The notes under the pieces are model-generated. The model was not told the DNA's origin, made no database searches, and saw nothing but the letters and a program-made list of their open reading frames with translations. From Mycetohabitans endofungorum (GTDB lineage: Bacteria; Pseudomonadota; Gammaproteobacteria; Burkholderiales; Burkholderiaceae), in contig NZ_CP132744.1 of assembly GCF_037477895.1 (NCBI RefSeq), positions 1,674,001-1,738,000 of the forward strand: a stretch of 64,000 bases of DNA, in the 5' to 3' direction. The position numbers and the translations under genes are program-made. The stretch's first letter is position 1; each line of letters opens with the position of its first letter. Of this stretch, positions 1 to 12,097 are shown in pieces.

Positions 1-984
1 GCGCGCCGCCTACAGGATCCGCTCGCCGAGCTGGTGAAGATCGAGCCGAAGGCAATTGGTGTGGGCCAATACCAACATGACGTCAATCAGCGAGAATTGG
101 CACGCACGCTGGATGCGGTCGTCGAGGATTGCGTCAACGCGGTGGGCGTGGACGCGAATACCGCATCGATTGCGCTGCTTGCCCGGGTATCTGGCCTGAA
201 CGCAACACTCGCACGCAACATCGTCGAGTATCGCGACACCCATGGCCCCTTCCCGTCCCGGGAGCACTTGAAAAAGGTGCCGCGCCTGGGCGACAAGACC
301 TTCGAGCAGGCGGCCGGCTTCCTGCGCATCAACTCTGGTGAGAACCCGCTGGACCGCTCGGCAGTGCACCCAGAAGCCTATCCGGTGGTCGAGCGCATCC
401 TCGCGAAGATCAACAAGTCGGTGTCCGATGTGATGGGCAATCGTGACGTGCTGTCGAAGCTGTCCGCAGCCGAATTCGTCGACGAACGCTTTGGCTTGCC
501 CACCGTGCGAGACATCCTGGGCGAACTCGAAAAGCCGGGGCGCGACCCACGGCCCGAGTTCAAGACTGCGACGTTCCGCGAAGGCGTCGAGACGCTTGCC
601 GACCTGTCGCCCGGGATGATTCTCGAAGGCGTGGTCACCAACGTCGCGGCATTCGGCGCGTTCATCGATATTGGCGTGCACCAGGATGGGCTCGTGCACG
701 TGTCCGCGATGTCAACGAAGTTCGTGAAGGACCCGCACGAGGTCGTCAAAGCGGGCCAGGTTGTCACCGTTAAGGTCCTCGAGGTAGACCTGAAACGGCA
801 GCGCATCTCGCTGACAATGCGTCTGTCAGACGACGCCACGGCAGGCGGGGCCGGCACGGGCAGCGCAGCATCGCGTGACCAAGATACCGGTGGACGCGGC
901 GGTCAGGGCCGCGGCGGACGCAGCCGGGAGACGGAACCGCAAAGCGCGATGGCAGCCGCGTTCGCCAAGCTCAAACTGCGCTGA
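1..984 (+). CDS. tex: Transcription accessory protein Tex, C-terminal part (5' end outside window)
   Basis: The open frame runs in from the left edge; 327 C-terminal residues are visible. Tex is a cytoplasmic nucleic-acid-binding protein tied to transcription and RNA handling. The visible part holds the end of the YqgF-like/central region ([12 protein letters not shown] near base 55), a helix-hairpin-helix pair (bases about 165-340; motifs LARVSGLN and [12 protein letters not shown]) and an S1 RNA-binding domain (bases about 610-830; [25 protein letters not shown]). A Gly/Arg/Ser-rich low-complexity tail follows, a usual feature of betaproteobacterial Tex. It converges on kup, with only an 88-base spacer. 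Confidence 0.95.
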   Translation, partial: ARRLQDPLAELVKIEPKAIGVGQYQHDVNQRELARTLDAVVEDCVNAVGVDANTASIALLARVSGLNATLARNIVEYRDTHGPFPSREHLKKVPRLGDKTFEQAAGFLRINSGENPLDRSAVHPEAYPVVERILAKINKSVSDVMGNRDVLSKLSAAEFVDERFGLPTVRDILGELEKPGRDPRPEFKTATFREGVETLADLSPGMILEGVVTNVAAFGAFIDIGVHQDGLVHVSAMSTKFVKDPHEVVKAGQVVTVKVLEVDLKRQRISLTMRLSDDATAGGAGTGSAASRDQDTGGRGGQGRGGRSRETEPQSAMAAAFAKLKLR

Positions 985-1072
985 CGGAGGCGGCGGCTGC
1001 GGTAACGTGCGCTGCACTGCGCGGCTGCTGAAGTACAGTGACAGGTGATAGCACGCGGTGGGGGCAGGCCAA

Positions 1073-2968
1073 TCAAATCTCGATCTTTGTGCCGAGCTCG
1101 ACGACCCGATTGGCCGGGATGCTGAAAAAGTCAGTAGGCTTCGCGGCGTTCTGGTGCATCCAGGCAAAAATCCGCTCGCGCCACACCGACATGCCCGGCA
1201 ATTGCGTCGGCACGACAGTTTCCCGGGCGAGGAAGAACGACGTATCCATCAAGTCGAACGACATGTTTTCCTGTTGCTCGAGCAGCTTAAGCACGCCATT
1301 TAAGTCCGGTGTCTCGTTAAAACCGTACGTCGCGCGCACCAGGTATAGCCCGCCGCCGAGCTCCTTGATGTCAATGCGCCGATGGTCATCGACATACGGT
1401 ATGTCCAGCGTGATGAACGTCATGAAAATCGTGCGCTCGTGCAACACCTTATTGTGCTTTAGGTTATGCAGCAAGCTGACCGGCACCAGCGTATCGTTGC
1501 CGGTCAGGTAAATGGCCGAACCCGACACGCGATGCGGCGGATGAGCAAGCAGCCCCTGCACGAATGGCATCAGTGGAATACCGTCGGCCGCGGTGCGCTC
1601 CTTGACGATCTGCCGGCCCTTGTACCAAGTGGTTAACAGGAAGAACAGGAATGCGCCGATCAGCAATGGCAGCCAGCCGCCCTCGCGCAGCTTCAGCAGG
1701 TTCGCACCGAAGAACGACAGGTCAACCGTGATAAAGCCCAGGATGATCGTCGCCACCCACAGCTTGTTCCAGTTCCAAACGCGCACCATCACGACACACG
1801 CGAGTATCGTCGTGATCACCATGGTCGTAGTGACCGCGATCCCGTAGGCCGCCGCAAGATTGTCCGAACTCTTGAAACCCAGCACAATAATGAGGATTAC
1901 AAACAGCAGCAGCCAGTTCACGATCGGGATGTAGATCTGCCCAATCGCGCTCGCGGACGTGTGCTGGATCTTCATCCGCGGCACGTAGCCAAGCTGGATC
2001 GCTTGGCTGGTCAGCGAGAATGCGCCGGAGATCACCGCCTGCGACGCGATCACGGTGGCCGCCGTGGCAAGCACCACCAACGGCAGCAGTGCCCAGTCCG
2101 GCGCGAGCAGATAGAACGGATTCTGGATTGCGGTCGGATCACTGAGCAACAACGCGCCCTGTCCGAAATAATTCAGCACCAGCGCAGGCATCACCATCCC
2201 ATACCACGCGACGCGAATCGGTTTTGCGCCGAAATGCCCCATGTCCGCGTACAGCGCCTCGGCGCCGGTGAGCACGAGGAACACCGAGCCGAGCACGTGA
2301 TACGCCTGCACCGCATGGTCGTGCATGAAGCGTATCGCATACCATGGATTGAGCGCCGCAATCACACGAGGCGCGGTGGCGATATGGTACAGGCCCAGCA
2401 GCGCAAGCGTAACGAACCAGACGATCATCACGGGCCCGAACAACCGCCCCACGACCTCAGTGCCATGCTTCTGCAGCATGAACAGCGCGATCAGAATTAG
2501 CAGCGTGATCGGCAGCACATATTGCGCGAGCGATGGCGCGGCGATTTCCAACCCCTCGACTGCGGACATCACCGAGATCGCCGGCGTGATCACCGCATCG
2601 CCATAGAACATGCAGGCGCCAAAGATGCCGAGGGCCATCAGCACGCCGATCCACTTGCCGTCGCGCGGAAACCCGCGCAACGCGAGCGCCATCAGCGCGA
2701 GCACGCCACCCTCGCCATCGTTGTCGGCCCGCATCACGAAAAGTACGTATTTCAACGACACCACGATGACAATCGCCCAGAATAGCAGCGAGATCACGCC
2801 GAGGATGCTCTCTGGCGTCAACGCGATACCGTGCTGCGGACTGAAAGCCTCCTTCAGCGCATACAGTGGACTGGTGCCGATATCGCCGAACACGACGCCG
2901 ATTGCGGCCACCGCCAAGGCGGGCAACGGTTGGATACGGATTGGATGACTGTGGAGAGCATTCGTCAT
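1073..2968 (-). CDS. kup: Kup-family potassium uptake protein
   Basis: Proton-coupled low-affinity K+ transporter of the inner membrane (KUP/HAK/KT family), 631 residues. The first membrane segment carries the family signature [19 protein letters not shown]. About 12 hydrophobic segments follow, then the cytoplasmic C-terminal domain ([19 protein letters not shown]) typical of beta- and gammaproteobacterial Kup. The ATG at 2968 is preferred over one at 3010 because family members start just before the Pro/Leu-rich stretch ahead of membrane segment 1; neither has a clear ribosome binding site. It is downstream of the purA/phosphoribosyltransferase operon but separated from it by a strong terminator, so probably has its own promoter. 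Confidence 0.95.
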   Translation of the reverse strand: MTNALHSHPIRIQPLPALAVAAIGVVFGDIGTSPLYALKEAFSPQHGIALTPESILGVISLLFWAIVIVVSLKYVLFVMRADNDGEGGVLALMALALRGFPRDGKWIGVLMALGIFGACMFYGDAVITPAISVMSAVEGLEIAAPSLAQYVLPITLLILIALFMLQKHGTEVVGRLFGPVMIVWFVTLALLGLYHIATAPRVIAALNPWYAIRFMHDHAVQAYHVLGSVFLVLTGAEALYADMGHFGAKPIRVAWYGMVMPALVLNYFGQGALLLSDPTAIQNPFYLLAPDWALLPLVVLATAATVIASQAVISGAFSLTSQAIQLGYVPRMKIQHTSASAIGQIYIPIVNWLLLFVILIIVLGFKSSDNLAAAYGIAVTTTMVITTILACVVMVRVWNWNKLWVATIILGFITVDLSFFGANLLKLREGGWLPLLIGAFLFFLLTTWYKGRQIVKERTAADGIPLMPFVQGLLAHPPHRVSGSAIYLTGNDTLVPVSLLHNLKHNKVLHERTIFMTFITLDIPYVDDHRRIDIKELGGGLYLVRATYGFNETPDLNGVLKLLEQQENMSFDLMDTSFFLARETVVPTQLPGMSVWRERIFAWMHQNAAKPTDFFSIPANRVVELGTKIEI

Positions 2969-3130
2969 GTCGGGCGTCGTGTCGCGAAAACGAGACGATA
3001 TTCTATCCATGCAGACTCAAGGAGTAAGCCGGGGCATGCGATGTTGTTGTCCCACCACGGAAGCTTGCGGCGCCGTTCCGATTGCGATTGCGATTGACTA
3101 CGGGACAGACCGCGCGCCGCGCCCCTCGAC

Positions 3131-3160
3131 GATAAAAAAGCGGCTGCCAGAAGCAGCCGC
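3131..3160 (-). terminator. Rho-independent terminator of the purA-phosphoribosyltransferase operon
   Basis: Read on the minus strand, a perfect 8-bp GC stem (3140-3147 with 3153-3160, 5-base loop) is followed directly by a run of six T. It lies about 40 bases beyond the stop at 3201. Confidence 0.85.
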
Positions 3161-3200
3161 CTTATGTTCGTCCATTGTCGATACCGTCACCTGGCGCAAA

Positions 3201-3770
3201 TCACGCTGCCGGCGCAGTACCGCCGGTGCCGCGCTTGATCCACGCGGCCAGGTTGTGCGGACGCACCGTGTCCCATTCTTCGAACGGCTGATGGATCCAC
3301 GGATTGGTCGGCAGGTGCTGGACGAAGTAATCCGGCTTCACCTTCGAGCATGCCTTGTACCATAGTACCGCCGAGCGCACCGCCGTAATAGCCGGATACC
3401 GCTCCTTCAAATGCTCCTGCACGCGCGCCAGCGTGACCCCCGAATCGACGAGATCGTCCACCAGCAACACATTGCCGGACAACTCGCCGCGCGTCATCGT
3501 GATGTACCGCGCGATATCGAGATCGCCCTGCTGCGTGCCCGCAGCCTCGCGATACGAACTCGTGGCAAGAATGGCCAGCGGCAAGTCATAGATCCGCGAC
3601 AACTGGTCGCCGACGCGCAACCCACCACGCGCCAGGCACAAAATCTTGTCGAACTTCCAACCCGACTCGTGCACGCTCAACGCAAGCCGCTCGATCAGCC
3701 GATGATAATCGTCCCAGCCGACCCACAGGTGCTGTTCGTCGTTGCGCGGGTCCGAACTTATTTCTTTCAT
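3201..3770 (-). CDS. Phosphoribosyltransferase (xanthine/guanine-type PRTase)
   Basis: A type I PRTase-fold enzyme that would join PRPP to a purine base for salvage in the cytoplasm. The PRPP-binding loop is VLLVDDLVDSGVTL, preceded by CLARGGLRVGDQL. Substrate class is inferred from overall likeness to Gpt-type enzymes and from the neighbour purA. The purA stop overlaps a possible ATG at 3800. The internal ATG at 3770 (MKEISSDPRN) fits family length better, but the start is not settled. Translational coupling to purA is likely. Confidence 0.85.
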   Translation of the reverse strand: MKEISSDPRNDEQHLWVGWDDYHRLIERLALSVHESGWKFDKILCLARGGLRVGDQLSRIYDLPLAILATSSYREAAGTQQGDLDIARYITMTRGELSGNVLLVDDLVDSGVTLARVQEHLKERYPAITAVRSAVLWYKACSKVKPDYFVQHLPTNPWIHQPFEEWDTVRPHNLAAWIKRGTGGTAPAA

Positions 3771-3799
3771 CATAGGAAAATCGGGATCGCGCAGTACCA

Positions 3800-5191
<1,392 letters not shown>

Positions 5192-5250
5192 CTACCTAGG
5201 TTCGTGCACACGACTGCCGTTTTTTTAGGCAGCCGGCACGTGCGACGTCT

Positions 5251-6399
5251 TCAGCGCGGCTCGACGGTCCACGCGTCGCCACGCTGCACAAGCACGCGGT
5301 CGCAAGCGAATTCGTCCAGCGTATGTTCGTGGCCGGGCAACGCCTGGATCACCGTCTCGCCGCTGTCGCGCAGGGCCGCCACGGTGGCCCGCAACGCCGC
5401 GTCGTGATTCCACGGAGCCAGAATGGCACTGGAGCGAGCCTGCCGCGGCGAAATCCGTGCCACCTCGCGCAAGTCCAGCGAAAAGCCGGTTGCCGCCCGC
5501 GCCCGCCCGTACGCAAGGCCGACATGATCATAGCGCCCACCGCGTGCCACGGCGTTCGGCACGCCATCGACATACGCGCAAAACATCACACCGCTGTGAT
5601 ACGCGTAGCCGCGCAGGTCGGCCAAGTCAATCGCCACGTGCGCATCGCCGATCTGTGCGATAAGAAACGCAAGCTCATCGAGCGCGCGCGTGAGCGCTGG
5701 CCATGCGGGAAGCCGCTCGCGCGCCTCGTCGATCACCGACGCATCACCGTACAGCATCGGCAACGCGAGCAGCGCGTCGCGCACCGGCTTCGCCAGCTCG
5801 CGCGTAAGCTCGTCCAGCCGGGGCACATCCTTGCCGGCCAACGCCGCATACAGCGCAGGGCCCAGCCCGAGTGCGCGCTCGTCGGCGCCCAGCAGCGCAG
5901 CCAGCACACCCGCATGGCACAGGTCCAGTCGCACCGGCCCGAGCCCGGCGAGCCGTAGGCTATCGAGCATCAGTTGCTGGATCTCGACATCCGCCTCCAA
6001 GCCCGCATGTCCGTAGATTTCGGCCCCGATCTGGATCTGCTCGCGCGTCGCATGCAGGCCGCGGGGGCGCGTGTGCAACACGTGCCCCGCATAGCATAGC
6101 CGCGTGACGCCCTGCCGGTTCAGCAAGTGCGCGTCGATACGCGACACCTGCGGCGTGATGTCCGCGCGCAACCCCAGCGTGTGGCCGGACAACTGGTCGA
6201 CCAGCTTGAACGTGCGCAACGCTAGGTCGCTGCCGCTGCCCGTCAGCAATGACTCAAGGTATTCAAGCAGCGGCGGCATGACCATCTCGTAGCCATACGA
6301 ACGGAAACGGTCGAGCAGCACGCGACGCAACTCTTCGAGCTTGCGTGCCTCGGAGGGCAACACGTCGGCGATATTCTCAGGCAATAACCAGGTCGGCAT
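5251..6399 (-). CDS. hisZ: ATP phosphoribosyltransferase regulatory subunit HisZ
   Basis: A 382-residue histidyl-tRNA synthetase paralogue that lacks an aminoacylation role and instead activates the short-form HisG, which starts histidine synthesis. It shows the class II synthetase core (N-terminal [15 protein letters not shown], motif 2-like [18 protein letters not shown], then GAEIYGHAG) but no HGTP anticodon-binding domain, which separates it from the true hisS at 13940-15280. Confidence 0.95.
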   Translation of the reverse strand: MPTWLLPENIADVLPSEARKLEELRRVLLDRFRSYGYEMVMPPLLEYLESLLTGSGSDLALRTFKLVDQLSGHTLGLRADITPQVSRIDAHLLNRQGVTRLCYAGHVLHTRPRGLHATREQIQIGAEIYGHAGLEADVEIQQLMLDSLRLAGLGPVRLDLCHAGVLAALLGADERALGLGPALYAALAGKDVPRLDELTRELAKPVRDALLALPMLYGDASVIDEARERLPAWPALTRALDELAFLIAQIGDAHVAIDLADLRGYAYHSGVMFCAYVDGVPNAVARGGRYDHVGLAYGRARAATGFSLDLREVARISPRQARSSAILAPWNHDAALRATVAALRDSGETVIQALPGHEHTLDEFACDRVLVQRGDAWTVEPR

Positions 6400-6436
6400 C
6401 AGCTTAAGTCCAGTGGCGCGACGCAGCGCGACACAA

Positions 6437-6622
6437 TTAGCCCGCCAGCATCAGCAGGAGCAACCCAAGACCGATTGCGATCAGCCCGCCGAGCCGCACC
6501 TGTGCCGGCGGCAGTTGCGTTATTTTACGAAACGTATCCAGCCACAACGTCGGCGACACGAATGGGAAAATCCCTTCGATGATCAGCATCAGCGCAATGG
6601 CGAGCAAGAGTGTGGCGGCCAT
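6437..6622 (-). CDS. Small inner-membrane protein, DUF2065 (YjeT-like)
   Basis: A 61-residue protein with two hydrophobic segments ([19 protein letters not shown] at the start and [17 protein letters not shown] at the end) joined by a short polar loop ([17 protein letters not shown]). This is the DUF2065 layout. The gene normally follows hflC, as it does here, 61 bases after the hflC stop; its role is unknown. The open frame extends upstream into hflC, but the ATG at 6622 is the first one consistent with the family. Confidence 0.85.
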   Translation of the reverse strand: MAATLLLAIALMLIIEGIFPFVSPTLWLDTFRKITQLPPAQVRLGGLIAIGLGLLLLMLAG

Positions 6623-6683
6623 GGGCCTGCTTCTTTTTTTCGCGCGGGCACACGCGCCGCATGCCCGCGCGGCGCTCGTGCGC

Positions 6684-7601
6684 CTAGTGCCTGCGACCCG
6701 GCGCGGCAGGCGTGGCCGCAGCACCGCCCACCGCCGCGCCGACGGGATTTTTCATGAAGCGGAAGAATTCGCTGTTTGGATCCGCAACCACTATGTCCCC
6801 GTTGCCAATGCTGCGCCGATAGGCCTCCAGGCTTTGGTAGAACGCATAGAATTGCGGGTCACGGCCGAATGCATTCGCATAGATCGCCGCAGCCTTGGCA
6901 TCGCCGTCCCCTTTGATCTCCTGCGCCTGTTTGTACGCCTCGGCGATCACCACTTCGCGCTGCTTGTCTGCATCGGCACGAATGCGTTCGGCCTCGGCGG
7001 CACCCGTCGAGCGCTGCTCGTTGGCGACTTGCTGGCGCTCCGCCTTCATCCGCTGGTAGACCGATTCGCTAATGTTCTCGAGCAAATCGACGCGGCGCAG
7101 CCGCACGTCGACGATGTCGATGCCCAGGTTCGATGCGTCGCGCTCGACCTTCTTGCGCACCGCCTGCATCACGACCTCGCGCTCGTTGGAGACCACCTCC
7201 GAGACCGTGCGTTTCGTGAACTCCTCATTCAGCGCCGCGCGGATGACCTGGGTCAATCGGTCCTGCGCGAGTGATGCGTCGCCGCGGAAACTGATGTAGA
7301 ACTTGCGCGGATCGACAATCCGCCATTTGACGAATAGGTCGACCAGCAGGTTCTTCTTTTCCGCGGTGATGTAGCGGTCCGCTTCCGGATTGTCGATCGT
7401 CTGGATGCGCTTATCCATGTAGATCACGTTCTGGAACGGCGGCGGCGCCTTCAAATGCAGTCCGGGCGCCGAGATGATCTGCTTGACTTCACCGAACGCG
7501 AACACGATCGCGTACTTGCGTTGGTCCACGACAAAGATCATCGAGGAGCCGACGAACAATACGACAAGCACGGCAACGACGAGGGTGATGATTCGATTCA
7601 T
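6684..7601 (-). CDS. hflC: HflC, SPFH-family modulator of FtsH protease
   Basis: A 305-residue membrane-anchored SPFH (band 7) protein that with HflK forms a large periplasm-facing assembly around FtsH and restrains degradation of membrane proteins. A single N-terminal membrane segment (residues about 5-24) is followed by the band 7 core (VDQRKYAIVFAFGEV, YITAEKKNLLVDLFVKWRI) and a long Ala/Glu-rich coiled coil (AEAERIRADADKQREVVIAEA). It ends with an Ala/Pro tail. The start lies 12 bases after the hflK stop, so the two are co-translated. Confidence 0.96.
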   Translation of the reverse strand: MNRIITLVVAVLVVLFVGSSMIFVVDQRKYAIVFAFGEVKQIISAPGLHLKAPPPFQNVIYMDKRIQTIDNPEADRYITAEKKNLLVDLFVKWRIVDPRKFYISFRGDASLAQDRLTQVIRAALNEEFTKRTVSEVVSNEREVVMQAVRKKVERDASNLGIDIVDVRLRRVDLLENISESVYQRMKAERQQVANEQRSTGAAEAERIRADADKQREVVIAEAYKQAQEIKGDGDAKAAAIYANAFGRDPQFYAFYQSLEAYRRSIGNGDIVVADPNSEFFRFMKNPVGAAVGGAAATPAAPGRRH

Positions 7602-7613
7602 GACCTGCCCCTC

Positions 7614-8978
7614 TTATTGACCGTCGTCGCGGCCGCGACTGCGAAACAGGTCTCGGGAACGGCTCGCGTCATCGCCGACAGACGCACCCGGCATCACTTG
7701 CGCTGGCACGGCTGGCCCACCAGCCGAGCTGCCGGCCGGCGACGCCCCGCCCTGCCCGCCGTTGTCCGTAGCCCCCGGGCTCGCGCCAACTTGCGGACGG
7801 GCGCGATGCTGTGCCATGACCTTGTCCAGCGGCAGGTACAGCAGGTTGCTACTGGCTTTGCTGTCCACGATCACCTTCGTTGCGTTCGAGTAGATTTGTT
7901 GCATCGTGTCCAGATACATTCGTTCACGCGTGACGGCTGGCGCCTTCGCGTACTCGGCTTGCACTTGCTTAAAGCGTGCGGCGTCACCCTCAGCTTGGGC
8001 CACCACGCGCGCGCGATAACCGTGCGCGTCCGCCACCATCCGCGCGGCGGTGCCCTGCGCGAGCGGCACCACGTTGTTCGCATAGGCCAGCGCCTCATTC
8101 TTCGCCCGCTCGCGATCCTGCCCGGCCTTCACTGCGTCGTCAAACGCCGATTGCACCTGCTGCGGCGGCTGCACGTTCTGCATTGTCACGCTGCTCACGA
8201 TAATGCCCGTCTTGTACTGGTCCAGGATCCGCTGGATCTGCTGCGACAATTGCAGCGCGACCTGCTCGCGTCCCTCATACAGCACGTAATCCATCGTGTT
8301 CTTGCCGACGATTTCGCGCACTGCGGTCTCGGCGGCCTGCGTCACCGTACCTTCCGCATCGACGTTGTGGAACAAGAACGCGGCCGGATCCTTCACGCGA
8401 TACTGGACCGCGAAACGCACATCGATGATGTTCTCGTCCTTGGTCAGCATTGACATATCCTTCAGATTCGTCGAACGGATCATGTTGTCGCGGCCGATCT
8501 CGACCGAGCGCACCTGCGACATGTTGACGATCTCATTGCTCTGGAAGGGATACGGCAACCGCCACTGGATCCCCGAGCCGGTCGTGTACTTGTACTTGCC
8601 GAACTGCAGCACGACACCGGCCTGCCCTTCCTGCACGATATAGACGCCGCTGGCTAGGTAGATCGCAACCAGCACGCCGACGACAAGCCCCAGCCCCAGA
8701 TGCCCGCCGCGGCCGTTACCCAAATTCGCTGGACCTGGGCTGCCGCCGTCGCCGCCGCCCTTGCGACCGAACAGCCGGTTGATCCGGCGATTGAAATCGC
8801 GCCACAACTCGTCCAGGTCGGGCGGACCTTCCTGGCCGTCCTTGCCACTATTGCGCTGATCCTGCGGACGCCGGGACGCGTCGTTGTCCCCCTGGCCCCT
8901 GCCCCAGCGCGGATCATTGATTGAAAAGACGGCACGCGCGCGCTGCCACGTACTTCGGATATTCTTGTCGTTCACCAT
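7614..8978 (-). CDS. hflK: HflK, SPFH-family modulator of FtsH protease
   Basis: A 454-residue partner of HflC. The N terminus is Gly/Asp/Arg-rich and low complexity (residues about 20-95), as usual in HflK. One membrane segment follows (LGLGLVVGVLVAIYLASGVY, residues about 95-115), then the SPFH domain (VQEGQAGVVLQFGKY, LTKDENIIDVRFAVQYRVK) and a long helical region. The C-terminal 70 residues are Gly/Ala/Pro/Asp-rich and probably disordered. Operon order hflX-hflK-hflC is conserved in betaproteobacteria. Confidence 0.96.
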   Translation of the reverse strand: MVNDKNIRSTWQRARAVFSINDPRWGRGQGDNDASRRPQDQRNSGKDGQEGPPDLDELWRDFNRRINRLFGRKGGGDGGSPGPANLGNGRGGHLGLGLVVGVLVAIYLASGVYIVQEGQAGVVLQFGKYKYTTGSGIQWRLPYPFQSNEIVNMSQVRSVEIGRDNMIRSTNLKDMSMLTKDENIIDVRFAVQYRVKDPAAFLFHNVDAEGTVTQAAETAVREIVGKNTMDYVLYEGREQVALQLSQQIQRILDQYKTGIIVSSVTMQNVQPPQQVQSAFDDAVKAGQDRERAKNEALAYANNVVPLAQGTAARMVADAHGYRARVVAQAEGDAARFKQVQAEYAKAPAVTRERMYLDTMQQIYSNATKVIVDSKASSNLLYLPLDKVMAQHRARPQVGASPGATDNGGQGGASPAGSSAGGPAVPAQVMPGASVGDDASRSRDLFRSRGRDDGQ

Positions 8979-9008
8979 GTCACAGCCGGTTATTGCGGAA
9001 TGCAGTTG

Positions 9009-10256
9009 TCAGATACGCTGTTGGTGGACGCTGCGGCTCGCCTGGCGAACGCGCTCGTCGTCGGATGCATTGACGCCGGCCGTCGACCCGGCCTCGTCCG
9101 AGTGTGAACCATCGGCGTCGCGACGCGGGTCGTGATCGTCGGCGCCCATGCCGTCCGGGTCACGCTTGAACGCCTGCGCACCGAGCGCCACCTCGGCCAC
9201 CGCGTCACGCAACGCGTCGAGTCCCTGACCGGTTCGCGCACTCAAAAAGACGCGCGTGATATTACCATACTCGTTCCTTTCAACCCGATCGGCCCGGCTT
9301 GCCAACTCAGGCACCTGGTCGATCTTGTTAAACACGAGAATCTGCGGAATCGAGGCCGCGCCGATCTCGCGCAACACGTCGTTGACCTGCTCGATCTGAT
9401 CTGCGCGCACCGCGCTGGACGCATCGACGACATGCAGCAGCAGGTCCGCATGCACGGTTTCCTCTAGCGTTGCGCGAAACGCCGCAACCAATGGATGCGG
9501 CAAGTCTCGGATGAAGCCGACCGTGTCGGAAACCACGACACTGCCCGCTTCGCGCAGATAGACGCGGCGCGACGTCGTATCCAGTGTCGCAAACAACTGG
9601 TCAGCCGCATAGGCTTGCGCCTTGGTCAGCGCGTTGAACAGCGTTGACTTGCCGGCGTTCGTGTAGCCGACCAACGACACCGACAGCGTGCGATTGCGCT
9701 CACGCTGACGACGCTGCGTGCCGTGCTGACGCTGCAGCTTGCGCAACTTGCCGCGCAACATCTTGATGCGTTCACCGATCAATCGCCGGTCAGTTTCCAG
9801 CTGCGTCTCACCTGGGCCACGCAAGCCGATCCCGCCTTTCTGCCGCTCCAAGTGCGTCCACGCTCGAACCAGGCGCGTGGACAGGTATTGTAACTGCGCC
9901 AGTTCCACCTGCAGCTTGCCTTCATGGCTGCGCGCGCGTTGCGCGAAGATATCGAGAATCAGGCTAGTGCGATCGACAACACGCCGCTCGATCGCACGCT
10001 CCAGGTTGCGCTGCTGCGCAGGTGACAATGCGTGGTTGAAAATGACGATATCGACGTCGTTGGCCTGCGCGCCGAGTCGAAGCTCCTCGACCTTGCCGCT
10101 GCCGATGAAATGCGCGGCATCCGGGCTCGAGCGCCGGCCCGTCAGCGTCAACACTGGATGAGCGCCGGCACTAGTGGCGAGCAGGCTCAGTTCTTCAAGA
10201 CTGGCCTGAAAATCGATCTTTCCGAAATCTATGCTGACAAGCGCTGCGTTGATCAA
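9009..10256 (-). CDS. hflX: HflX ribosome-associated GTPase
   Basis: A 415-residue GTPase that splits or rescues stalled ribosomes under stress. The N-terminal HflX domain (GRRSSPDAAHFIGSGKVEEL, IFNHALSPAQQRNLE, GPGETQLETDRR) precedes a coiled linker and an Obg-type G domain: G1 GYTNAGKST, G3 DTVGF, G4 NKID. The C terminus has an acidic Asp/Gly-rich tail. No ATG lies in the right place; the TTG at 10256 (LINAALVSIDFGK) agrees with family N termini, while a TTG at 10292 is also possible. It follows hfq. Confidence 0.94.
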   Translation of the reverse strand: MINAALVSIDFGKIDFQASLEELSLLATSAGAHPVLTLTGRRSSPDAAHFIGSGKVEELRLGAQANDVDIVIFNHALSPAQQRNLERAIERRVVDRTSLILDIFAQRARSHEGKLQVELAQLQYLSTRLVRAWTHLERQKGGIGLRGPGETQLETDRRLIGERIKMLRGKLRKLQRQHGTQRRQRERNRTLSVSLVGYTNAGKSTLFNALTKAQAYAADQLFATLDTTSRRVYLREAGSVVVSDTVGFIRDLPHPLVAAFRATLEETVHADLLLHVVDASSAVRADQIEQVNDVLREIGAASIPQILVFNKIDQVPELASRADRVERNEYGNITRVFLSARTGQGLDALRDAVAEVALGAQAFKRDPDGMGADDHDPRRDADGSHSDEAGSTAGVNASDDERVRQASRSVHQQRI

Positions 10257-10323
10257 ATCGATGAAACAGTTAGCGTGGAGGACAGGCGTCAAGCCGGCTG
10301 GCTGCGCCCGCCGGACAATCGGA

Positions 10324-10560
10324 TTAGGCCCCTTCCGAATCGGGATGGAAGTTCACCGGGCGTGCAGGCACAACGGTCGAGATCGCGTGCTTGTACACCA
10401 TTTGCGTAACAGTATTGCGGAGCAACACGACATATTGGTCGAACGACTCGATATTGCCTTGCAGCTTGATACCGTTGACGAGATAAATCGACACCGGCAC
10501 ATGCTCCTTGCGCAGTGCGTTCAGAAACGGGTCTTGTAACAGTTGCCCTTTGTTGCTCAT
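10324..10560 (-). CDS. hfq: RNA chaperone Hfq
   Basis: A 78-residue Sm-like protein forming a hexameric ring that pairs small RNAs with mRNAs. Visible are the N-terminal [14 protein letters not shown], the Sm1 motif ([20 protein letters not shown]) and Sm2 with YKHAIS, plus a short C-terminal tail. A ribosome binding site (GGAG, 7-base spacing) lies upstream of the ATG. The order der-hfq-hflX-hflK-hflC is the betaproteobacterial arrangement. Confidence 0.98.
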   Translation of the reverse strand: MSNKGQLLQDPFLNALRKEHVPVSIYLVNGIKLQGNIESFDQYVVLLRNTVTQMVYKHAISTVVPARPVNFHPDSEGA

Positions 10561-10686
10561 AGCAAACTCCGAGTTGTTTTTGCAGGTTAATAATATCGGC
10601 GACGAGAAAAAGAAAACGCCGCCAATCGCTACACTATAGCCGAATTTTCAAGGCCGTAAAGTTGCCGGCCAAACCGTCGCGACATA

Positions 10687-12021
10687 TTAGTCTTTATCGG
10701 CATAGGGGTTCCGGCTCGAACGAAACTCTATGCGCAATGGAGTGCCGGCGAGGCCAAAAGTTTCGCGAAACCGGCCTTCGAGGTAACGTTTATACGTATC
10801 GGTGATCGCATCCAACGCATTGCCGTGGATCACAATGATCGGCGGATTCTGCCCCCCTTGGTGCGCATAACGCAGCTTTGGTCGGATCGGACCGCGGCGC
10901 CGCGGCTGCTGGAATTGCACGGCGTCGATCAGCGCCCGCGTAAGCTTGGGCGTCGGCAGCTTGGCCATCGCGGCCGCGTAGGCGGCATCCACCGAGCGCA
11001 TCAACGCACCGATCCCCGTTTTTTCCGCCGCCGAAATGTAATGTGACTTCGCAAAGTCGAGGAATTTGAGCTTGCGAGCCAAATCGGCCTTGGTACGCTC
11101 GCGTACGTGTTCATCCAGGCCGTCCCATTTGTTCACGCCGATCACGAGCGCGCGGCCCTGTTCGACGACAAAACCGGCAATATGCGCGTCTTGCTCCGAG
11201 ATATCCTGCCGTGCGTCGAGCAGCAGAATCACTACGTTGGCGTCGGCAATCGATTGCAGCGTCTTGACCACCGAGAACTTCTCGACCGCCTCGAACACCT
11301 TGCCACGCTTGCGCAGCCCGGCCGTGTCGATCAGCGTGTACTGGCGGCCCTGACGCTCGAAGTCGATATAGATCGAATCGCGCGTCGTGCCGGGCAGGTC
11401 GAACGCAATGACGCGCTCCTCGCCGAGCAACGCATTGACCAATGTCGACTTACCGACATTGGGCCGGCCAACGATGGCGATTTTCACGCCGTGGTCCGCG
11501 CGCGCTTCGTCGTGCGGCGCACGATTCGCATAGGCGACGGTGAGCGCCTGTGCGATCATCTCGCTGACGCCGTCGCCGTGTGCGGCGGAGATCGCGCGTG
11601 GGTCGCCCAGGCCGAGTTCATAGAAGTCCGCGGCTACCGCGCTGTACTTCATGCCCTCGGCTTTGTTGACGACCAGAAAGATCGGGCGGCCCGTCTTGCG
11701 CAAATAGTCGGCAATCGTCTTGTCCTGCGGCGCAAGGCCATTGCGGCCATCGACTACGAACACGACTACGTCGGCCTCCTCGACCGCCTGGCGCGTCTGC
11801 CGAGCCATCTCATGCAGGATGCCGTCCTTGGCGACCGGCTCAAAACCACCCGTATCGACGACCAGGTACGGCTGCTCGCCGACGCGGCCCTCGCCATAAT
11901 GGCGGTCGCGCGTGAGCCCGGGCAGATCCGCGACAAGCGCATCGCGCGAGCGCGTCAATCGGTTAAACAGCGTGGATTTCCCCACATTGGGGCGCCCAAC
12001 AAGGGCGATTACGGGCTTCAT
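10687..12021 (-). CDS. der: Ribosome assembly GTPase Der (EngA)
   Basis: A 444-residue protein with two tandem GTPase domains, needed for 50S subunit maturation. Each domain has its own P-loop GRPNVGKST (residues 8-16 and about 185), DTGGF/DTAGLR switch II motifs and NKAEG/NKWDG specificity motifs, followed by a C-terminal KH-like domain ([15 protein letters not shown]). The open frame extends 47 codons upstream, but [16 protein letters not shown] at 12021 is the family start. It is 76 bases downstream of bamB. Confidence 0.97.
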   Translation of the reverse strand: MKPVIALVGRPNVGKSTLFNRLTRSRDALVADLPGLTRDRHYGEGRVGEQPYLVVDTGGFEPVAKDGILHEMARQTRQAVEEADVVVFVVDGRNGLAPQDKTIADYLRKTGRPIFLVVNKAEGMKYSAVAADFYELGLGDPRAISAAHGDGVSEMIAQALTVAYANRAPHDEARADHGVKIAIVGRPNVGKSTLVNALLGEERVIAFDLPGTTRDSIYIDFERQGRQYTLIDTAGLRKRGKVFEAVEKFSVVKTLQSIADANVVILLLDARQDISEQDAHIAGFVVEQGRALVIGVNKWDGLDEHVRERTKADLARKLKFLDFAKSHYISAAEKTGIGALMRSVDAAYAAAMAKLPTPKLTRALIDAVQFQQPRRRGPIRPKLRYAHQGGQNPPIIVIHGNALDAITDTYKRYLEGRFRETFGLAGTPLRIEFRSSRNPYADKD

Positions 12022-12097
12022 GTTGCTTTTTCCAAAAACGCACGCGCGCCGTCCGGCAGCGGCCGGCGGCGCGCATACGCGAATGCCGGCCGCCGGC